From Chara braunii (taxonomy: Eukaryota > Streptophyta > Charophyceae > Charales > Characeae): DNA of 21,897 bases. Within the stretch, counting starts at the first letter, position 1, and the number at the start of each line of letters is the position of its first letter. Of the stretch, positions 17,292 through 21,897 are shown piece after piece. The stretch covers positions 1,202,428 to 1,224,324 of the forward strand of contig BFEA01000247.1 of NCBI GenBank assembly GCA_003427395.1, in the 5' to 3' direction. The notes below the pieces were generated by a model. It had not been told where the DNA came from. It did not search any database and saw only the letters and a program-made list of their open reading frames with translations. A program made the translations under genes and the position numbers.

Positions 17292-17326
17292 TCAGCATCG
17301 CCGAGAGTGAGTAGACGACACTCTCG
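17285..17326 (+). promoter_or_regulatory. candidate -1 ribosomal frameshift signal at the gag-pol junction (element C)
   Basis: GGGAAAG at 17285-17291 is phased in the gag frame as G GGA AAG. After a 10-nt spacer come arms CGAGAGTG (17302-17309) and CACTCTCG (17319-17326) with a 9-nt loop. Gag is in frame 3 and pol in frame 2, so a -1 shift is required, exactly as in element A. The heptamer ends in G, not C, and TAG at 17312 now interrupts the pol frame. The copy is decayed, but the layout is preserved. Confidence 0.65.
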
Positions 17327-18238
17327 ACGCCTTCGGAACCGGTTGCTACGCGTGCGACCGCCCTTCGTTTCGAAGCACGTGCGGAAGTCGATAGTCCTCC
17401 CATCTTATATTCGTTTGAGGACTATGCTGCCTGGCTCGTTCCTACGCTGGGTACTCATGCTCAAGGACAATGCGTGTGTGCGGTATCTTCTCCGTCCGGC
17501 AGCGGCGACTTATCACCTTCAAGTGGTTCTTCACGGGATTCGGCACGCGAGTTCAGCATAGAGGTATTGGACCCGCTCACGTCCGAGGATTTCGCATGGC
17601 TTCCTCTCCCGACCACGGGCCGCTTGCCGGCACCTCAATGTGCAGCACTATGCGCTCATCTTCACACATACTTATCCTTCTATGCACCACCAACTTCGTT
17701 GACGGATGACAAAGCTGCGGTGGGGGACATCCTTGCGTTTGTTACCAAGGTGCACACACAGCCATACGGTGACAATAACGTAACGCTCCTCTATGTCCGC
17801 ATCCAAGTTGGGCAAGCGTCCTACAGCGCTTTGCTGGATAGCGGCGCGACTCGCAATTTCATGACCCAAGCCTTTATGCAAAGGGCTGGCCTTGGCGCAC
17901 AAGTTCGGAGGAAGGTAAACCCAATGACGATTAAGTTGGCAGACAGAAGGACGCAACAACTCATCGACTGTTACATCGAGGCCGTACTGGTACATTTCGC
18001 ACCTCATGCATGCGAACCGGTGACGTTCGACATTTTGGACACGGACTTCGATATCATTTTGGGGATGCCTCGACTTGCAAGTGCAGATCACACGGTCAAC
18101 TTCCATCGGCGGACTCTTACCGTCTGCGATGCATTCGGTGCTAAAGTGTCGTGTACCATTCCTTTTCCGCACCCTTCGATCCGGTGCCAAGTTGTGACGG
18201 CCAAGTCGTTCCGGTGCATAGACCTATGTTTCCTATGA
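17292..18238 (+). pseudogene. pol: aspartic protease and linker (element C)
   Basis: Frame 2 is open from 17315 to TGA at 18236-18238; TAG at 17312-17314 closes it upstream. The linker contains SFEDYAAWLVPTLG, matching TYEDYAAQLVPPL in element A. The protease has an intact active loop, LLDSGAT, with Asp at 17837-17839, and the second conserved strand DIILGMPRL near 18050-18073. NFHRRTLTV follows where element A has its stop, which shows that the A stop replaced Arg. No start codon is expected if translation enters by frameshifting. This is the best preserved protease in the window, though cut off from RT by a stop. Confidence 0.87.
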
Positions 18239-19206
18239 ACCGTCACGGTAGCCGACTCTTCACCCACGGATTTGTCTTTGGACTCCCGTGTGGTGCGGTT
18301 GCTTGACGAGTTCGCCGACATCTTGGAGTCACCTACCGGTGTGGTGCTGGACCGGCCGATCTCTCACGAGATCATTCTTGAGGCCGGTGTCGTGCCGCCA
18401 AAAGGTGCATCTATCGCATAAGCGAGGAGGAGCTCGCGGTCCTCCGTACACAACTCGACAACTTGTTGGACAAGGGTTGGATCTGCCCTAGTAGCTCACC
18501 ATATGGAGCGTCAGTTCTCTTTGTACGAAAGAAGAACAAGGATCTACGATTGTGCATCGATTACTGCAAGCTCAACTCGCAAACTGTCAAGAATGCGGTG
18601 CCTCTTCCTTGTATCGACGATCTTCTTGAGCGATTGGGCAGCGCGAAGTACTTTTCCAAGTTGGACTTGAAGTCGAGCTATAATCAGATTTCGATATGCC
18701 GACTGATCGCTACAAATCTGCGTTCAAGACACGATACGTGCATTTTGAGTGGGTGGTCATGCCTTTTGGCCTCACCAATGCCCCGACGACCTTTCAAGCG
18801 ACGATGACCAACGAATTTCGTGCGATGTTAGACTGGTTCGTGCTGGTCTACTTGGACAACATTCTCGTCTATAGCCGAACCTTGGAGGACCATCTTGAGC
18901 ACCTTCGACGCATGTTGGAGACGCTCCTCCGCGCCGAGAACAAAGCCAACCGCGACAGCTGCGAATTTGTCCAGCAAGAGCTGGAGTACTTGGGCCATTT
19001 TGTCACACCGGAGGGCATCAGCCCGTTGTCGGACAAGATTCAAGCCATCCAAGAGTGGTTAGACCCGCCAAACGTCACGGATGTTCGTTCGTTTCTTGGC
19101 CTTGCCGGTTACTACCAACGTTTTATAAAGGGATACTCGAAGATCGCTGCCCACTTGACCAAGCTTCAATGCGAGGATCAACCATTTGACTTCGGTGAGG
19201 ACGCGC
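18239..19206 (+). pseudogene. pol: reverse transcriptase (element C)
   Basis: Three frames are needed. Frame 2 carries the connector (RLLDEFADILESPTG) up to about 18404, where one base is missing. Frame 1 carries [17 protein letters not shown] and the first catalytic Asp in KLDLKSS (18664-18666). A shift near 18693 leads to frame 3, with [19 protein letters not shown] and the active-site box at 18849-18860. That box reads YLDN: the second catalytic Asp is Asn (GAC to AAC), so polymerisation should fail. Frame 3 continues through LGHFVTPEG and FLGLAGYYQRFI to about 19206, where an extra T in a T5 run shifts the frame. Confidence 0.9.
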
Positions 19207-19792
19207 TTTTTGACCCTCAAAGCCGCTTTACTATCCGCGAAGGTCTTGCTCATCCACGACCTGCTATTGCCGACACACGTCACTACCGGTGCGTCCGGCT
19301 ATGTCCTTGGTGTCGTTCTCGAGCAACAAGATGGCGTGGAGTGGCACTTGGTCGAGTATTTCAGCAAGAAGGTGCCCGCCGTGCACTCAATCGACGATGC
19401 ATGGAAGAAGGAACTACTAGCCTTCGTCCACGTGTTCAAGCGGTGGCGGCACTTTCTCCTTGGTCGAAGTCAATTTCGATGGGTGACGGACAACAATCCG
19501 TTGGTCTTTTACAAGACCCGAGATACAGTCAACAACACCATCGCCCGTTGGATGGCTTTCATCGACCAGTTTGACTTCTTTCCCGATCACATCCCGGGGA
19601 AGTCGAACCGTTTTGCGGATGCTCTTTCACGGCGTCCGGATCATCGCACCGCAGTCTATTCGACCTTCGAGATCGATGACGACCTGCAGGACAACTTCAT
19701 CCGCAGCTAGCAAGTCGACCCTGAGTTTCACGACAAGTACGCAAATTGCTCCTCTCCTAATCCGGTGCCATCGCACTACCGGATCCAAGAGG
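19197..19792 (+). pseudogene. pol: RNase H (element C)
   Basis: Frame 1 reads LTLKAALLSAKVLL and then VTTGASGYVLG, where the first catalytic Asp of the family (TTDASGYG in A) is Gly (GGT 19288-19290). The Glu (KKELLAFV), the third acid (TDNNPLVFY) and the last Asp (FADALSRR) are present. A TAG at 19708-19710 interrupts the connector; A has Tyr nearby, so this stop is probably not a C-to-T change. The reading continues to about 19792, where one base is lost before the integrase. The activity should be gone. Confidence 0.87.
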
Positions 19793-19793
19793 G

Positions 19794-20971
19794 TACTTGC
19801 TTGTCCACACGGGGGGGAAGGACCTTCTTTGCGTTTCAAGTGACTGTCACTTGCGTACGCGGCTTCTAGGTGAGTTCCACGATGTTCCCGCCATTGGACA
19901 CTTTGGAGTCGATCAAACGATTGGCCGACTTCGCGAGCGATTTTGGTGGCCCGACCTTCTCGGCAACGTCGCACGCTATTGCGACTTATGCGAGGTTTGC
20001 CGACGCTGCAAATCCCACAATCATCGTCCGTATGGTGAGTTGCGACCATTACCGGTCTCGTTGCGCTGAAGGGAAGCGATTGCCATGGATATCATCGGGT
20101 CGTTCCCCAAGCACAAGACCGGTGTGGATGGGATTCTTACGGTGGTCGACCGACTCACCAAGTTCACCATGTTTTTGCCTTGCCGCTATCATGCCAAGGC
20201 ACCGGAGTTGGCCGAGTTTTTTTACGCCGGTTGGATTTGAACCAAGGGTTACCTCAAGGAAATTGTTTGCGACCTCGACACTTGGTTCATGTCCGATTTT
20301 TGGTTGGCGTTCATCAAACGATGGGGCTCCTATCTACCCTCAAACCGATGGCCAAACAGAGAGGGCAGGTTCTCCTTCTCACTCTCATCCGTCCCGACTA
20401 AAAGGATTGGGTTGAGTGGTTGCCGGATGTTGAGTTAGCATACAACTCTTCCATTCATCCGGCTATCGGAATGTCGCCCTTTGAGTTCGAGCACGGCTCG
20501 CCGGTCACTTCTTCGTTGGACACAATCATTCCACGGACGGTCGAGAGCGACGACCATCTTCTTTTCTTGCGTCGGATGCAAGAGCTACTTGTCAAGGCAC
20601 GCGACCAAATGTCGAAGATGCAGCAACGCATGAGCCAACAGGCCAATCCCCAACGTCTTCCTTGTCCATTCTGCGCCGGTGACCTCGTCTGGGTCTCCGT
20701 TGCAGAATTCAGCCTGGAACAAGATATCTCTCGCAAGCTCCTCCCGAAATGGATTGGGATCTGGCAGATCATGGCACCCGCTGGGGATGCACCGGAACGA
20801 CCTTCATTCGTCATTCAGGTGCCCGCCCACTTGCCTGTCCACCCGGTTTTTCATTGCTCCAAGCTGGATCTTCTCACGGCAGCGGAACATAACGACTTTC
20901 TCGGGCGACGATCGCAAGACCCACCCTCTATGGACGGTTTTCAAGAGGTTGGCGACATCATCTCCCAGTGA
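19794..20971 (+). pseudogene. pol: integrase with zinc finger, DDE core and GPY/F module (element C)
   Basis: Integrase inserts element DNA into the genome. Frame 3 starts with YLLVHTGGKDLL. The HHCC finger is complete: HDVPAIGH, then CDLCEVC. After TGA at 20067-20069 come the first DDE Asp in MDIIGSFP (20088-20090), TGA at 20238-20240, and the second Asp in VCDLDTW (20271-20273). A shift near 20325-20335 puts the third residue in frame 1, Glu of YPQTDGQTERA (20359-20361). Frame 2 then carries TAA at 20399-20401, ELAYNSSIHPAIGMSPFEF, and the GPY/F module KLLPKWIGIWQI with VHPVFHCSKL, ending at TGA 20969-20971. Three stops fit CGA or CAA codons with C-to-T. It is the only integrase here with all three catalytic positions. 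Confidence 0.88.
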
Positions 20972-21168
20972 CGCTACGGCAACAGGCCAACCGAGTACTT
21001 GTTCATTTTGCGTACTGCACCCAAAAAGCTGACCGTTGGTTGACCCGTGTGGAACTTCAAGCAACAGCTAACGCAAGTCGCAAGGCAAGCAGGCATCTTC
21101 GGCTCCACGTCGCGCTCGCGTCCAGGTTCCACCTTCAGATCGTCAGCTTCGCCCCCGACCCGGCTTGA
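20968..21168 (+). pseudogene. pol: C-terminal chromodomain-like tail of pol (element C)
   Basis: Frame 1 reads RVLVHFAYCTQKADRWLTR followed by VELQATA, matching the tails of A and B in the hydrophobic-basic start, the D-x-RW centre and the following L-x3-A. A basic, low-complexity end follows to a stop at 21166-21168. The frame differs from the preceding GPY/F part, so a shift lies near 20970. Confidence 0.7.
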
Positions 21169-21176
21169 CTCCATAA

Positions 21177-21192
21177 GGNGGGGGGGGGGGGG
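21177..21192 (+). promoter_or_regulatory. polypurine tract with G homopolymer (element C)
   Basis: GG, N (21179), then 13 Gs follow AA a few bases after the end of pol. This is the position of the polypurine tract in A and B. The long G run and N suggest sequencing or assembly uncertainty. Confidence 0.65.
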
Positions 21193-21570
21193 TCCATGCT
21201 GCGCCTGCACACGGGCCCCAGTTAAGGGGCCCGACGGTTGCTGAGGGGCCCCCAGGCCGCGTGCCCATCAGACATGCGCCCTGGAGGCCCACGGTGGCCC
21301 CCAGGCCGCAGGTTTCTTTTTAAGGCGGCATTTGTTTATTTATCTGTTTACTTATTTGCTGTCCTATTTTTGTCTGTGCAGACATTGTTTCGGACTTGCA
21401 GACCCCAAGGCGATGCCTTGGGGTAGGGACACAGGGACGAGGCCGTTTTCAGGCCAGGCACGTTTTGGCGCCTCGCCGCATCAGCAGCGTGGTCTGGATA
21501 CCCGGTAGGGGACCAGAGAGTAGGCCGTTTTCGGCCACCCTCAGAGGCACGCCCAGCGAAGCCCAGCACT

Positions 21571-21580
21571 ACATATAGCT
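21571..21580 (+). promoter_or_regulatory. TATA-like box after element C
   Basis: ACATATAGCT lies about 375 bp into the LTR-like region, just before its leader-like part. The core resembles that of LTR B (CATATAGG). Confidence 0.4.
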
Positions 21581-21810
21581 GGGCTGAGGCTGGGTACAGG
21601 ACAGTTGGAGTAACTCACATCTCGAGCGACACGCTGCTGGTTCAGTGCTGCGCTACTGAGCTGGAGGCTGAGCACCGGAAGGCAGAGGGGCGGAGGCCAT
21701 ACCTGCGACGAAGGGGGACTTCCCGTGCACGCGCGACCTGCACACGACGACACAGAACGGTGGTCAGTTTGGCGTTAGCACCTGCAGGTGAGGGAGCAAG
21801 GGAGGCGACA

Positions 21811-21897
21811 TCTTCTTCTTCGCCGGTCTCCCTCTCTTCCTCCTTCCTCCTTCCTCCTTCTTCTTCTTCATGAGATACGAGAGAGAGAGAGAGAGAG
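21811..21897 (+). repeat. pyrimidine tract followed by GA repeat
   Basis: CTT and CTTCCTCC runs cover about 21811-21869, and (GA)n from about 21879 reaches the window edge. This matches the position of microsatellites in LTR A. Confidence 0.85.

Larger units (their letters stand above)
15567..21192 (+). mobile_element. Ty3/gypsy LTR retrotransposon C, heavily frameshifted
   Basis: The internal region is nearly full length: gag start remnant, gag tail with zinc knuckle, frameshift site, protease, RT, RNase H, integrase with zinc finger and DDE region, GPY/F module, chromo-like tail, polypurine tract. It resembles element A in every pol domain and in the gag-pol junction, and it shows what A lost (integrase). 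At least six frameshifts and several stops are present. The flanking LTRs are uncertain: 14640-15500 and 21193-21897 do not visibly match. Confidence 0.88.
21193..21897 (+). repeat. LTR-like region after element C, runs off the window
   Basis: The stretch starts after the polypurine tract with GC-rich, GGGGCCC-palindrome-rich DNA and a T-rich island (21306-21375). A TATA-like box at 21573 and a leader-like part with GGCCATACC (about 21696) follow, then pyrimidine-rich sequence and a GA tract. The order resembles LTRs A and B. No second copy is visible, so the start (21193-21198) and identity rest on position and layout. Confidence 0.55.

Noticed and set aside
1-21897. Repeat-induced point mutation of a fungal genome as the cause of the transitions
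   Set aside because: The elements keep many intact stretches and high GC, and the stops do not show one dominant dinucleotide. Methylation decay in a plant-type genome fits better.

Overview
This is eukaryotic nuclear DNA made almost entirely of decayed retrotransposons. I see three Ty3/gypsy LTR elements on the + strand (A, B, C) and one LINE-type non-LTR element on the - strand. No rRNA, tRNA, CRISPR array or bacterial-style operon is visible, and no intact host gene. The mix of plant-style Ty3 pol polyproteins, long GC-rich LTRs, CT/CTT/GA microsatellites and scattered single Ns suggests a large, repeat-rich plant-lineage genome. A streptophyte alga is my guess, not something the sequence proves.

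Layout. 1-3204: end of gag and most of pol of element A; the integrase has been deleted. 3216-about 4260: its polypurine tract and 3' LTR. About 4340-5366: spacer with no gene I can support. 5367-about 10200: element B, with a truncated 5' LTR, a fragmented pol, a polypurine tract and a 3' LTR. About 10200-11355: spacer with exon-like pieces I do not recognise. 11363-14626: LINE on the - strand. 14640-15566: LTR-like or leader sequence with a 144-bp GA tract. 15567-21168: element C, from gag start remnant to the end of pol. 21177-21897: polypurine tract and an LTR-like region running off the window.

A and C belong to the same broad lineage; B is a different one. In A and C, gag ends with a zinc knuckle and pol lies in the -1 frame. 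At the junction both carry a slippery heptamer (GGGAAAC in A, GGGAAAG in C) followed 10-11 nt later by a 7-8 bp hairpin with a 9-nt loop. The hairpin arms differ in sequence but stay paired. This is the most interesting signal in the window: a probable programmed -1 ribosomal frameshift module controlling the Gag:Pol ratio.

None of the elements looks autonomous. A keeps a complete YLDD reverse transcriptase and RNase H but lacks integrase. B has YLDH in the RT, no protease active site, a deleted integrase core and a 5' LTR without its promoter half. C has YLDN in the RT, an RNase H missing its first Asp, and many frameshifts. The LINE has lost both Asp residues of its RT box. Several premature stops are C-to-T or G-to-A changes, as expected for methylated, silenced repeats.
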